Shown here: positions 34,087 through 42,757 of the stretch, piece after piece
Numbering within the stretch: the stretch's first letter is position 1
Layout of the letters: the number at the start of each line of letters is the position of its first letter
Assembly (NCBI GenBank): GCA_049840475.1
Contig: JASGKX010000003.1
Span: 806,001 to 870,000 of the forward strand
Origin: JBGVSA01 sp049840475
GTDB taxonomy: Bacteria; Pseudomonadota; Gammaproteobacteria; Burkholderiales; Rhodocyclaceae
Length of the DNA: 64,000 bases
Direction of reading: 5' to 3'
Notes under the pieces: generated by a model
The model's input: the letters and a program-made list of their open reading frames with translations, nothing else
Database searches by the model: none
Told to the model about the DNA's origin: nothing
Position numbers and translations under genes: made by a program

Positions 34087-35004
34087 ATGAAGCACGTCAA
34101 AACGGCTGCCACCATCGTTTATCGAGCCGCCGGATCATGGTCCACACATCGCTGCACCAGCATTGGCGCGGCGCTGGCGTACTACGCCGTTTTTTCGCTG
34201 GCGCCGATTCTGGTGATCGCACTCTCGATCTCGGGGCTGGTATTCGGGCGCGATGCCGTCGAAGGGCGGGTGCTCGAAGAACTGGCCGGACTGATCGGCA
34301 ACGACGGCGCCAGCCTCATCCAGCGGATGATCCAGGCGAGCTATATCTCCGGCAACAGCCTGAAGGCGTCTGTGATCGGCATTTGCGGTGTGCTGATCGG
34401 CGCGACCGGGCTGTTCATGGAGCTGGACTACGCCTTCGAACGCATCTTCAGCGCGCATCGCAAATACCGGAACGCGTTCCTCTCGCTGATCATGGGGCGG
34501 TTGCGCGGATTGGCGGTCGTGATCGGCGTGGGATTCTTGCTGATCGTGTCGCTGCTGGCCAGCACTGCGATTGTCGCTGCCAGCCGCTATCTGACAAGCT
34601 GGGTCGGCAGTTGGCTGCGCGCGGCGACCGTTCTGGAAACGGGCCTGTCGCTGGCGTTCCTTACCGCCCTTTTCGCCCTTATGTTCCGCTTGCTGGCACC
34701 GGTGCGCCTGTCGTGGCGAACGCTGGCGGGCGGCGCATTCGTCACCGCCCTGCTCTTCACGCTGGGCAAATGGGCAGTCGGTCTGTACTTGGGCGCGGGT
34801 GCGATCGGTTCAACCTTCGGCGCGGCAGGTTCCCTGGCAGTATTGCTGGCGTGGATCTACTACGTTTCCACCATCGTGCTGTTCGGCGCCGAAGTCACAC
34901 TCATGCTCTATCACGAGCAGTTGCGCCTGCGCGGGCTGCCGATCCCTGGCGAAGCGCCCGCGCACACGCCACCACTCAGCCCTTCGCCAACTCAGCGCGC
35001 TTGA
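34087..35004 (+). CDS. YihY/BrkB family inner-membrane protein
   Basis: A protein of 305 residues with about six membrane segments. The family pattern begins with CTSIGAALAYYAVFSLAPIL and continues with GSTFGAAGSLAVLLAWIYYVSTIVLFGAE near the C-terminus. Once called ribonuclease BN, the family is now regarded as membrane proteins of unknown transport function. The start at 34087 follows GAGG by 8 bp. Its 3' end overlaps the converging AhpD-like gene by 29 bp. Confidence 0.9.
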   Translation: MKHVKTAATIVYRAAGSWSTHRCTSIGAALAYYAVFSLAPILVIALSISGLVFGRDAVEGRVLEELAGLIGNDGASLIQRMIQASYISGNSLKASVIGICGVLIGATGLFMELDYAFERIFSAHRKYRNAFLSLIMGRLRGLAVVIGVGFLLIVSLLASTAIVAASRYLTSWVGSWLRAATVLETGLSLAFLTALFALMFRLLAPVRLSWRTLAGGAFVTALLFTLGKWAVGLYLGAGAIGSTFGAAGSLAVLLAWIYYVSTIVLFGAEVTLMLYHEQLRLRGLPIPGEAPAHTPPLSPSPTQRA

Positions 35005-35440
35005 CTGGCAGATGCATGCCGACGCCCAGTCGGTTCCAGGCGTTCATCACTGCGACAACGACGGTAAGGTCGGCGATTTCCTTGTCCGAGAAGTGTGCCT
35101 TCAACGATTGGAACAAGGCTTCGGGAGCGCCTCGTTCGGGCAGGTGCGTTAGCGATTCAGCCCAAGCCAGGGCGGCTCGCTCTCGCGGACTGTAGAAATC
35201 CACCTCTTGCCACGTCACAAGACTGTTGAGGCGCTGTAGATCCTCGCCCTTGCGCACCAGATCGCGCGCGTGGAGGTCCACGCAATACGCGCAACCGTTG
35301 ATCTGCGAAACACGCAAAAAGACCAGATCGATGAGCTGGCTGCCGAGCGGTGATTCCGCCAGCGTGTCATTGACCTGCTTGAAGGCGCGATACGACTCCG
35401 CCGCAAGCGAAGAAGCCGGAAGACGGGGGGATTGGCTCAT
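34976..35440 (-). CDS. Carboxymuconolactone decarboxylase/AhpD-like protein, target of the ECF41 sigma
   Basis: A protein of 154 residues with the AhpD-type redox motif CAYCVDLHARDL and a preceding helix (VNDTLAESPLGSQLIDLVFLRVSQING). It lacks the muconolactone active site and belongs to the peroxidase-like branch with CxxC-x3-H. The ATG at 35440 is used; an upstream in-frame extension overlaps the promoter. It follows the sigma gene, and its promoter matches the ECF41 consensus exactly. In characterised ECF41 systems the linked carboxymuconolactone-decarboxylase gene is the main target. Confidence 0.9.
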   Translation of the reverse strand: MSQSPRLPASSLAAESYRAFKQVNDTLAESPLGSQLIDLVFLRVSQINGCAYCVDLHARDLVRKGEDLQRLNSLVTWQEVDFYSPRERAALAWAESLTHLPERGAPEALFQSLKAHFSDKEIADLTVVVAVMNAWNRLGVGMHLPVKRAELAKG

Positions 35441-35488
35441 GACGCACTTTCTCCATAAGGGCCGACAACATGCCGGCTTCCCCCTGTA

Positions 35489-35515
35489 GACGTACGAGCC
35501 ACGCAAACTGTGACA
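35489..35515 (-). promoter_or_regulatory. ECF41-type promoter
   Basis: On the minus strand TGTCACA (35509-35515), a 16-bp spacer and CGTC (35489-35492) match the published ECF41 target consensus exactly. It sits right after the stop codon of the sigma gene and upstream of the AhpD-like gene. The predicted start of transcription lies about 40 bp before the gene. Confidence 0.88.
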
Positions 35516-35516
35516 G

Positions 35517-36383
35517 TCAGGCGCGCAGTTTTTCGGGATTGCGCACTGAGTACAGCGCCGTAATGCGCTCTCCGTCGGTGACGACCGAAATGACAGTGTC
35601 GATCAATCCGTCCAGCGTCCGCACGACACCGGGCTCGCCATTGACGATCGCAATGCGCATATCCGCACGCGCGCCCAGCCGACGTGCAACCACGTGATAC
35701 AGGCGAGCAAGGCGATCTGCACCGCGCACCGGGCGCAACACCGACTCCACCTTGCCCCCACCGTCTGCGAGCAGGAGCGCGTCTTCGGCGAACAGCGCGC
35801 GCAGATCATCGAGCTGGCCGCTGCGCGCGGCAATCATGAATTTCTCAAGCAGCTTCATGTGGGCGGCAATCGGTACGTCGAAACGCGGCCGCTCGGCCTG
35901 CACGCGTTTGCGGGCGCGACTCACCATCTGGCGACAAGCGGCTTCGCTCTTGCCGACGACTTCGGCCACTTCAGCAAACGCGTAATCAAACACTTCTCGC
36001 AGCAGATAGGCCGCGCGCTCCTCTGGCGCCAGTCGCTCCAGCAGTGTGAGGAAAGCAAGCGAGACATCCGAAGCCTGTTCAAGCGCATTCTCTGCCGGAG
36101 GCACGGTCGCCTCGACGATGGGCTCGGGCAACCAGGGGCCGGTGTAGTGCTCCCGTTCGGTCTGGGCGTGGCGAAGGCGGTCGATCGATAGCCTTGTCGT
36201 GACAGTCACGAGCCAGGCTTCGGGCGTGCCAATAGTGGCGCGGTCGGCTCCGCGCCACCGCAGCCACGCCTCCTGCACGATGTCATCAGCATCTGCGCGA
36301 CTGCCCAGCATGCGATATGCAATGCCAAACAAGCGACCACGCAATGGGGAAAACGCGTCCTGCGCGAGAGATTCAACAGACAT
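35517..36383 (-). CDS. ECF41-family RNA polymerase sigma factor (SigJ-like)
   Basis: A protein of 288 residues: sigma-2 (about 10-75, with GIAYRMLGSRADADDIVQEA), sigma-4 (about 110-165) and a C-terminal SnoaL/NTF2-like extension (about 175-288). All ECF41 signatures are seen: WLPEP in the linker (84-88), DGGGK (207-211) and NPEKL at the C-terminus (282-286). In this family the fused C-terminal domain replaces a separate anti-sigma factor and modulates activity. The inducing signal is unknown. It is followed by its likely target gene behind a matching promoter. Confidence 0.93.
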   Translation of the reverse strand: MSVESLAQDAFSPLRGRLFGIAYRMLGSRADADDIVQEAWLRWRGADRATIGTPEAWLVTVTTRLSIDRLRHAQTEREHYTGPWLPEPIVEATVPPAENALEQASDVSLAFLTLLERLAPEERAAYLLREVFDYAFAEVAEVVGKSEAACRQMVSRARKRVQAERPRFDVPIAAHMKLLEKFMIAARSGQLDDLRALFAEDALLLADGGGKVESVLRPVRGADRLARLYHVVARRLGARADMRIAIVNGEPGVVRTLDGLIDTVISVVTDGERITALYSVRNPEKLRA

Positions 36384-36443
36384 GACAGCTCCATACCCGG
36401 GCGCGCGCCGTCGTTGCGACGCGCGATCAAGGGAGCGAGCCTA

Positions 36444-37608
36444 CTACACGACTTCTAGCGGAGAGAACCGACCGCCAAGAATGGGCGCCGCCGGCACTTG
36501 CCACCAGCGCTCCAGCAACGTGGCGTAGACCTGCCGAAAGTCGACCCGGTACGGCAGATTGCCCGAGGCATCCAGTACCGACAGATCGGGCGTTTCGCCC
36601 AGCAAACCACCGCGCACACGTCCGCCAAGTACAAAATGGGGCGCGATGGTGCCGTGATCCGTGCCACCGCTGGCGTTCTCTTTCGGGCGGCGACCGAACT
36701 CGGAATACGTCGCGACCAGCGTGTCGTCCCAACGGCCGAGTTCAATCATTCCTGCCTTAAAAGCGGACAAGCCCTCTGTCAGTTGAGTCAGCAGATTGGC
36801 ATGCGTGCCAACCTGATTCTGGTGCGTGTCGAAACTGCCAAGCGTCAGACGCACAACAGCCACACCGCTGGCCGATGCAAGCGTTTCGCACGCCACACGG
36901 CACAGTCGCCCAAAGTTGTGCGCGGGAAACACTGTTGAACAATTTGCCCCCTGTGCCCAGCGAACGCGCCGCGGTGGCGATATCGCTTTCGACCTTGAGA
37001 ACGTGCCCCAGCGCGTTGTCGCCCTGCCCCGCCATGGCCTGTACCAGCTTGGCCTGTTTGTTGAACTGACCAGGATTGTCCAGCGCGATCGCACGAGCAC
37101 CGCCGGCCACCGGCCCCAGATCGGCAGAGCCAAGCACGAGCGCGTCCGCGGCATAGCGCGCAGGCAACGGATTGTCGCGAAACAGACGGGTGAGCCAGCC
37201 AGCAGACAGGTATTGATCCGAACGCGATGCAGTGTCCCAGATCTCGATGGAACGGAAATGCGACAGGTTCGGTTGCGGATAACCGACGCCCTGAATGATC
37301 GCCAGACGGCCCTCCTCCCAGCTCGGCATGAGTGGTTCGAGTGCACGATGCAACGCCACCCTGTCATCGAGTCGAATCATGCCCTCGGGCTTGATGCCGA
37401 TCTGCGGCCGAAGCGCGTAATACGTCGGATCGCGATACGGAATCAACGTATTGAGCCCGTCATTGCCGCCCTTAAGTTCAACCAGGACAAGCAGGCGGCC
37501 GTCCACCGAAGCTGGCGACGCAGGTGCAGTCGCAGCGAACGCAAGGCGCGGCGCCATGCCAAATGCAAGGCTGGCACCTGCGAGCTGGAGAAAACCACGC
37601 CGTTTCAT
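36444..37608 (-). CDS. DUF1501 Tat-exported protein (frameshifted as sequenced)
   Basis: The start MKRRGFLQLAGASLAFG is a twin-arginine signal. The mature part has LVLVELKGGNDGLNTLIPY and, in the second frame, RLTLGSFDTHQNQ, ATYSEFGRRPKENASGGTDHG and PHFVLGG, the DUF1501 (alkaline-phosphatase-like fold) signature. The frame breaks near 36924-36936. Skipping one base, for example T (plus-strand A36927) after GTT, restores 387 residues. As written each part would be inactive. It directly follows the DUF1800 gene (9 bp), its usual partner. The function of the pair is unknown; roles in surface or polysaccharide export have been suggested only by context. Confidence 0.85.
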
Positions 37609-37617
37609 CGCGATCTC

Positions 37618-39042
37618 CTACTTCACTTCGTACGCGGGGTCGAGCAACAAGGCGCGCAGACCCGCCGCACCGCGTTGGCGCGGATCGGCCTCCACCGGAG
37701 GCACTACCAGCAGCACTTGCGCAGGCGTAAGTCCGGCCTCACCCAGCGCTCCAGACCAATCGCTCATCACGTTGCCCTTGTCGCTGACGGCCATCTGCGT
37801 ACTGCCAGACAGGCTGGCGCCCAACCGATCGGATCGCGCCAGACGATCGAGGAATTGCTTGCGCGATAAAAGCGTTGCTGTGTTGATCCACGTGTCGTTG
37901 CCCGGCCAACCTTTGACATTGGGCGGCGCGAACAGATCCTGCCCAAGTTGGCGCAGTGTGCGCACGTAGGGCATGGGGTCGTTCGCATCCACCTGCATCG
38001 AGCGCAGCGCGCCCACGACCAGATCTACCGGAGATTTCGCCAGAGCGCCGCGCGTGGACGGCGCCCAGAAAGTGTCCGACGTAAACAGCGCCAGCAGGGC
38101 CGGGCGCATTTCGTAGCGACTCTGCCGGAGTGCTGTGGCTACACGATCAACGTCTGCCTGGGACAGGGCCGGCGTGCCGAATTCGTGCCACAGTTTTACC
38201 GAAATGAACTGTGCGGTCTCGGGCCGAGCCAACAACAGATCGAGCACATCGTCACCATCGAACTTGCCTGTGCGCCCGAATATGGTCTTCACCCCATCGT
38301 CATGAAGGCGATGGCGATACTCGAAAAGTCCCGTCGCGGGGTCTATGGTCCAACCGGTAAAAGCGCGGGCGGCTTCTTTAATGTCGCTTTCCGTGTAATG
38401 ACCTTCGCCGAGCGTGAACAACTCCATGACCTCTCGGGCGAAATTCTCGTTTGGCTGCCCCTTACGGTTACTCGCGGCATCGAGGTAGAGCATCATCGCG
38501 GTGTCTTTCGACACCTCGTGCAAGAGCACCCCGAAGTTGCCGACGGCAAAACGTCGCAGCAGAAGGTTTTGGTCGAGCATGAGCGCCGCTGACTTGACCT
38601 TTTCCTGGCTCGATACGAAGTGGTTGTGCCAGAACAGCGTCATCCGCTCGGTAAGGGGCGACGAGGTATGGAGCATCTCGCCAAGCCACCAGGCCCGCAA
38701 TTCCATACCCTTCTCGCGCAGTTGCAGGCGGTTGAGTTCGCGGCGCTCGTCCTCCGAGAGTGTGCGCATGCGCACTGGTGGCACGTAGTCGTCGAGCGCC
38801 TTCGGCAGCGCGGTGTCTGGCGCGGTGCGCACGCCATCCAGAATCTGTTCGACGCCTTCGTCCCGGCTCAATACGGCGTAGCGAGCGATTTCTGCCGGCG
38901 TGGGTGCGAAGCCCGTACGCGTCAGCAGGTACCGGGCATCGTCGGCCCCCATGCCAGCAGCTTGAGCCATGCACGAAAAAAACAACGCCCCGCAGGCCAA
39001 AGCCAGCGAGGCGTACCGTTTCGATAACCGTCCTGTTGTCAT
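37618..39042 (-). CDS. DUF1800 exported protein
   Basis: A protein of 474 residues with an N-terminal signal segment (about residues 12-28, LALACGALFFSCMAQA). The family motifs follow: ARYLLTRTGFAPTP, MTLFWHNHFVSSQEKVK, NENFAREVMELFTLGEGHYTE and PPNVKGWPGNDTWINT. DUF1800 proteins nearly always pair with DUF1501, as here; their biochemical activity is not known. The ATG at 39042 (MTTGRLSKRYAS) starts the signal peptide; an ATG 10 codons upstream is possible. With the small secreted gene before it, it forms a probable three-gene operon. Confidence 0.9.
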   Translation of the reverse strand: MTTGRLSKRYASLALACGALFFSCMAQAAGMGADDARYLLTRTGFAPTPAEIARYAVLSRDEGVEQILDGVRTAPDTALPKALDDYVPPVRMRTLSEDERRELNRLQLREKGMELRAWWLGEMLHTSSPLTERMTLFWHNHFVSSQEKVKSAALMLDQNLLLRRFAVGNFGVLLHEVSKDTAMMLYLDAASNRKGQPNENFAREVMELFTLGEGHYTESDIKEAARAFTGWTIDPATGLFEYRHRLHDDGVKTIFGRTGKFDGDDVLDLLLARPETAQFISVKLWHEFGTPALSQADVDRVATALRQSRYEMRPALLALFTSDTFWAPSTRGALAKSPVDLVVGALRSMQVDANDPMPYVRTLRQLGQDLFAPPNVKGWPGNDTWINTATLLSRKQFLDRLARSDRLGASLSGSTQMAVSDKGNVMSDWSGALGEAGLTPAQVLLVVPPVEADPRQRGAAGLRALLLDPAYEVK

Positions 39043-39075
39043 ATCCGCTCCATTCAAGGGCACGGAAGGCAAACC

Positions 39076-39390
39076 CTAACGACCGTAGACATCCCGGCCA
39101 GCATCGCGAACGTCACGCCGCAACTGCTGCCGCTCCTCGGGCGACAGTCGCCGCAGGCCAGGTTCGCCAGAATCGCGGTACTGCTGCTGAGCACCACGCT
39201 GCGGCGCCGACTGGCGCATCATATCTTCGCGCAAGGCCTTGTAGCGATCACGACGATCGTCATTGCCCTGGGCGCGCTGTGGGTCGTCTTGCGGCGGACC
39301 GCCGTTGTCGGGACGCGCCAACACGGCACTAGGCCACGCCAGCACGGTCATCACGCACAACAGTAAGCGTCTTGCGGTCGCAAGCTTCAT
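39076..39390 (-). CDS. Small exported basic protein of unknown function
   Basis: A protein of 104 residues with a signal peptide (MKLATARRLLLCVMTVLAWP, cleaved near residue 25 at VLA-R). The mature part is charged and Gln/Arg/Asp-rich, ending LSPEERQQLRRDVRDAGRDV. The phrase LSPEERxxLRxD resembles small periplasmic stress proteins of the Spy/RseP-control type, but similarity is too short for assignment. It precedes the DUF1800 gene by 33 bp. An open extension upstream to 39633 lacks a translation signal and overlaps the divergent response regulator. Confidence 0.65.
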   Translation of the reverse strand: MKLATARRLLLCVMTVLAWPSAVLARPDNGGPPQDDPQRAQGNDDRRDRYKALREDMMRQSAPQRGAQQQYRDSGEPGLRRLSPEERQQLRRDVRDAGRDVYGR

Positions 39391-39631
39391 CAGTCGGTCT
39401 TCCACAGCAGGCCGGAGCCTTGCACACGCGACGCCATTGTATCGAACGGGCCGCACAATCAGACAAAAGCGGACGAATCCGTGTCTGACGGAGGCATAAT
39501 GCCGTCGCTCTGTAATGACATTGTGCGAAGCGCCTGCCAAGTTGTAAGTACATGTAATGCGACGGGGGCTGCCGCAACAGTTGCTTACCGCAAGGCCTGA
39601 CACAAAGGCCGCTAACGAATACGATTGCGCC

Positions 39632-40369
39632 ATGGAAAAAGAACGCTACCGCATCATTGTCGTTGACGACGACGCCCGCCTGCGCGGCCTGCTCGACCGT
39701 TACCTGGACGAACAGGGTTTCGCGGTCAAGGCGGTGGCCGACGCCGCCCAGATGGACAAGGCCCTCTCGCGCGAGCACTTTGATCTGATGGTGCTCGACC
39801 TGATGTTGCCGGGCGAAGATGGGCTCTCGATCTGCCGCCGGCTGCGGGCTGCCGAATCCACGCTACCGATCATCATGCTCACCGCACGCGGCGACGACGT
39901 GGACCGCATCGTCGGTCTGGAACTCGGTGCGGATGACTATCTGGCCAAGCCGTTCAACCCGCGCGAACTGGTTGCGCGTATCCACGCCGTGCTGCGTCGT
40001 CGCCCACGCACACTGCCTGGAGCACCCGCCGAAGAAAGCCAGACAGTCAGCTTCGGCCAGGTCACGGTTAACCTCGCTACGCGCCGCCTGACGCGTGGTG
40101 GCGAAGAAATGCCGCTGACCACCGGCGAATTCGCATTGCTGAAAGTGCTGCTGCAGCATCCACGCCAGCCGTTGTCGCGCGACAAGCTCATGGAGCTTGC
40201 CCGTGGCCGCGAATACGACGTTTTCGACCGTTCCATCGACGTGCAGATTTCGCGCCTGCGCAAGCTTGTTGAAGAAGAGCCGGCCAAGCCGCGCTACATC
40301 CAGACGGTGTGGGGGTTCGGATATGTGTTCGTGCCTGACGACGCGCCTGCAGGAACACCGGCTCCCTGA
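39632..40369 (+). CDS. ompR: OmpR-type response regulator
   Basis: A protein of 245 residues: receiver domain (phosphoacceptor Asp56 in VLDLMLPGEDG; acidic pair in VVDDDARLRG; lysine in LAKPFNPREL) and a C-terminal winged-helix DNA-binding domain (LTTGEFALLKVLLQHP, DVQISRLRKLVEEEP, VWGFGYVFVPD). Its partner kinase follows after 21 bp. The sequence is close to OmpR in layout, but the pair could be another OmpR/EnvZ-like system. An upstream in-frame start at 39557 is possible but lacks a ribosome-binding site. Confidence 0.9.
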   Translation: MEKERYRIIVVDDDARLRGLLDRYLDEQGFAVKAVADAAQMDKALSREHFDLMVLDLMLPGEDGLSICRRLRAAESTLPIIMLTARGDDVDRIVGLELGADDYLAKPFNPRELVARIHAVLRRRPRTLPGAPAEESQTVSFGQVTVNLATRRLTRGGEEMPLTTGEFALLKVLLQHPRQPLSRDKLMELARGREYDVFDRSIDVQISRLRKLVEEEPAKPRYIQTVWGFGYVFVPDDAPAGTPAP

Positions 40370-40390
40370 TCGTCGCGTCAAAGCGCCCGC

Positions 40391-41707
40391 ATGTCAGTCA
40401 CTTGGCCACGCACGCTGCTGTGGCGCACCTTCCTGCTGATCGTTCTGCTGATTGGCCTGTCGCTGTACGCGTGGTTCCAGATCTACACGCACTACGCGTT
40501 ACGTCCACGCGCGCGCCAGACGGCACAGATGGTGGTGAGCGTGGTCAACCTGACCCGCTCGGCACTGGTCGCATCGGACGCCAGCCAGCGCACGGCACTT
40601 TTGCAGGAATTGACCTCACTGGAAGGTATCCGCATCTATCCAGCGGAACAGTCCGATCCGATCGTGCCGCTTTCCGATTCGGATTTGATGCGCACGTTGG
40701 AGGAAGAACTCCACCAACGTCTCGGCTCCTACACTCGCCTTACCTCGCGCTTCGCGGGTAGGCAGGGGTTTTTTGTAAGCTTCCGCCTGCAGGACGACGA
40801 TCCGAACGACGAATACTGGGTCATGCTGCCCAGCGAACGGATCGAGCGTACCGGCGCGGCTGAGTGGATCGGCTGGGGTGTGGCCGCGGGTGCGTTATCG
40901 CTACTCGGCGCTTATTTGCTCGTGCTTGGCGTCACCCGCCCGCTCAAAGCGCTGGAAAACGCGGCCCGCGCAATCGGTCGAGGTGAAACGCCTGCCGCCG
41001 TGCTTTCAGAATCCGGCCCGAGCGAGGTCGTCGCGGTAGCACAAGCCTTCAACCAGATGTCGAGCGATCTCACGCAGTTGGAGTCCGACCGCGCGCTGAT
41101 CCTGGCCGGCGTGTCGCACGATCTGCGCACCCCGTTGGCCCGGTTGCGGCTCGGGGTGGAGCTTTCCGGCGGCAGCAGTGAAGATCGCGAAGCAATGGTC
41201 GGCGACATCGAAGAGATGGACCGCATCATCAATCAGTTTTTGGATTTTGCTCGTGGCTCCAACGCTGAAGCGCCGCAGCAGGTGATGCTGGACAACTTCC
41301 TGACCGACATCGTGGCGCCCTACCAGCGACGTGGTCGCACCGTGCGCCTGGAGTCGCCTAAAGTGGAGATTGACGCCCGTCCGATGGCGTTGCGACGCGC
41401 TGTAACCAACCTGATCGACAATGCGCTGCGTTATGCAGGCATGGAACAGCCCATCGATATTGCTGTCACATCGCAGCACGGCATGGTCTGGATCGACGTG
41501 GCAGATCGCGGCCCAGGCATCCCGCCGGAGCACGCAGAAAGGCTCAAGCGCCCGTTCACTCAGCTCGAGACGGCTCGTACCGACGCACAGGGCTCAGGAT
41601 TGGGCCTTGCCATCGTTGATCGCATCGCACGCACGCATGGTGGTCATCTCGAACTGCTACCCCGCCAAGGAGGGGGTTTGTTGGCGCGCATCATATTGCC
41701 CGTTTGA
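40391..41707 (+). CDS. envZ: EnvZ-type sensor histidine kinase
   Basis: An inner-membrane kinase of 438 residues. Two membrane helices (about 13-30 and 160-180) enclose a periplasmic sensor domain. HAMP (about 181-235), the phosphorylated His243 in GVSHDLRTPLARL, N box NLIDNALRYAG and G boxes DRGPGIPPEH and GSGLGLAIVDRI follow. It phosphorylates the response regulator encoded just upstream. Osmotic stress is the known EnvZ signal in enterics; the signal here is not shown. Confidence 0.92.
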   Translation: MSVTWPRTLLWRTFLLIVLLIGLSLYAWFQIYTHYALRPRARQTAQMVVSVVNLTRSALVASDASQRTALLQELTSLEGIRIYPAEQSDPIVPLSDSDLMRTLEEELHQRLGSYTRLTSRFAGRQGFFVSFRLQDDDPNDEYWVMLPSERIERTGAAEWIGWGVAAGALSLLGAYLLVLGVTRPLKALENAARAIGRGETPAAVLSESGPSEVVAVAQAFNQMSSDLTQLESDRALILAGVSHDLRTPLARLRLGVELSGGSSEDREAMVGDIEEMDRIINQFLDFARGSNAEAPQQVMLDNFLTDIVAPYQRRGRTVRLESPKVEIDARPMALRRAVTNLIDNALRYAGMEQPIDIAVTSQHGMVWIDVADRGPGIPPEHAERLKRPFTQLETARTDAQGSGLGLAIVDRIARTHGGHLELLPRQGGGLLARIILPV

Positions 41708-41757
41708 ACACCGTACAGCTACGACACCCGGCGCACACCCGCCCCAACCGACTCGTC

Positions 41758-41763
41758 TATAAT
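41758..41763 (+). promoter_or_regulatory. Probable -10 box of yciB
   Basis: TATAAT ends 9 bp before the yciB ATG, so the transcript would have a very short leader. No clear -35 element is seen. Read-through from envZ is also possible. Confidence 0.4.
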
Positions 41764-41772
41764 CCACGCCCC

Positions 41773-42396
41773 ATGAAACTGCTGTTCGACTTTTTCCCCC
41801 TGGTGCTGTTCTACGCGGCCTTCAAATACGCCAAGGCGCACACCGAATGGGCTGCCAACCTGCTGACGCAGAGTCTTGGCTTCATGGTTTCTGGCGGCGT
41901 GGTTGGGCCGCAAGAAGCGCCGACGCTGATGGCGACGATTGTCGTCGTGGCAGCCATCGCCCTGCAGATCGTGTACCTCCTTCTGCGTAGAAAGAAAGTA
42001 CCCACGGTAATGTGGGTAAGCCTTGGTCTGGCTGTAGTATTCGGCGGCGCCACCGTGTGGCTGCATAACGCCACTTTCATTAAATGGAAGTTCAGCGTGC
42101 TTTACTGGTTCATGGGCGTATCGCTATGGGCCGGCCAGGCGCTTTGGAAGACCAATCTGTTGCGCAAGATGCTGGGCGGCGAGATCACTTTGCCCGAGCA
42201 CGCATGGCGGCGGCTCAATATGGCGTGGGTGTCGTTCTTCCTCGTGATGGGAGCCGTCAATATCTACATCGCATACAGCTTTTCTGAGGACATCTGGTAC
42301 AACTTCAAGATGTTCGGCAGCCTGGGACTCATGGTGGTGTTCATCATCGCCCAGGCCTTTTATCTGTCGCGTTACATGCAGGACGAAAAATCATGA
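41773..42396 (+). CDS. yciB: Septation protein YciB (IspZ family)
   Basis: An inner-membrane protein of 207 residues with about five membrane segments. Family hallmarks are MKLLFDFFPLVLFYAAFKYA, NATFIKWKFSVLYWFMGVSL and NMAWVSFFLVMGAVNIYIAY. It is involved in intracellular septation in Shigella and cell-envelope synthesis. The start matches the family N-terminus. It overlaps bolA (ATGA). Confidence 0.93.
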   Translation: MKLLFDFFPLVLFYAAFKYAKAHTEWAANLLTQSLGFMVSGGVVGPQEAPTLMATIVVVAAIALQIVYLLLRRKKVPTVMWVSLGLAVVFGGATVWLHNATFIKWKFSVLYWFMGVSLWAGQALWKTNLLRKMLGGEITLPEHAWRRLNMAWVSFFLVMGAVNIYIAYSFSEDIWYNFKMFGSLGLMVVFIIAQAFYLSRYMQDEKS

Positions 42397-42683
42397 CCGC
42401 TCAACGTCATGACGTTGCTGACCTGATCAAGCAACGGCTCGCTACCCTGGCCGCTGAGCAGATTGAAATCATCGACGACAGCGCGCTGCATGCCGGTCAT
42501 GCAGGCGCAGCGTCAGGCGGCGGACATTACCGTCTTCTCATCGTGTCGCACGCGTTTGCCGGCCAGACGACGGTAAAGCGTCATCGGGCAATCTATGCTG
42601 CGCTGGGCGACATGATGCAACGCGAAATCCACGCTTTGAGCATTGCGGCGTTCACCCCTGATGAAGCGAGCGCCAACAAGTAG
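42393..42683 (+). CDS. BolA-family protein
   Basis: A small protein of 96 residues with the BolA fold: LIKQRLATLAAEQIEIIDDS, GGGHYRLLIVSHAFAGQTTV, KRHRAIYAALGDMMQREIHA. BolA proteins bind monothiol glutaredoxins and take part in iron-sulfur or iron regulation. The conserved HAL-type tail (IHALSIAAFTPDE) is present. It overlaps yciB and precedes a parvulin gene, a common betaproteobacterial order. Confidence 0.92.
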   Translation: MTAQRHDVADLIKQRLATLAAEQIEIIDDSALHAGHAGAASGGGHYRLLIVSHAFAGQTTVKRHRAIYAALGDMMQREIHALSIAAFTPDEASANK

Positions 42684-42757
42684 GCCGATTCCGACATGTT
42701 CTTGAAAGATTGTCGGCCACAATTCAGACGTTAACCGTTCTTCCACAAGGAAATGCA

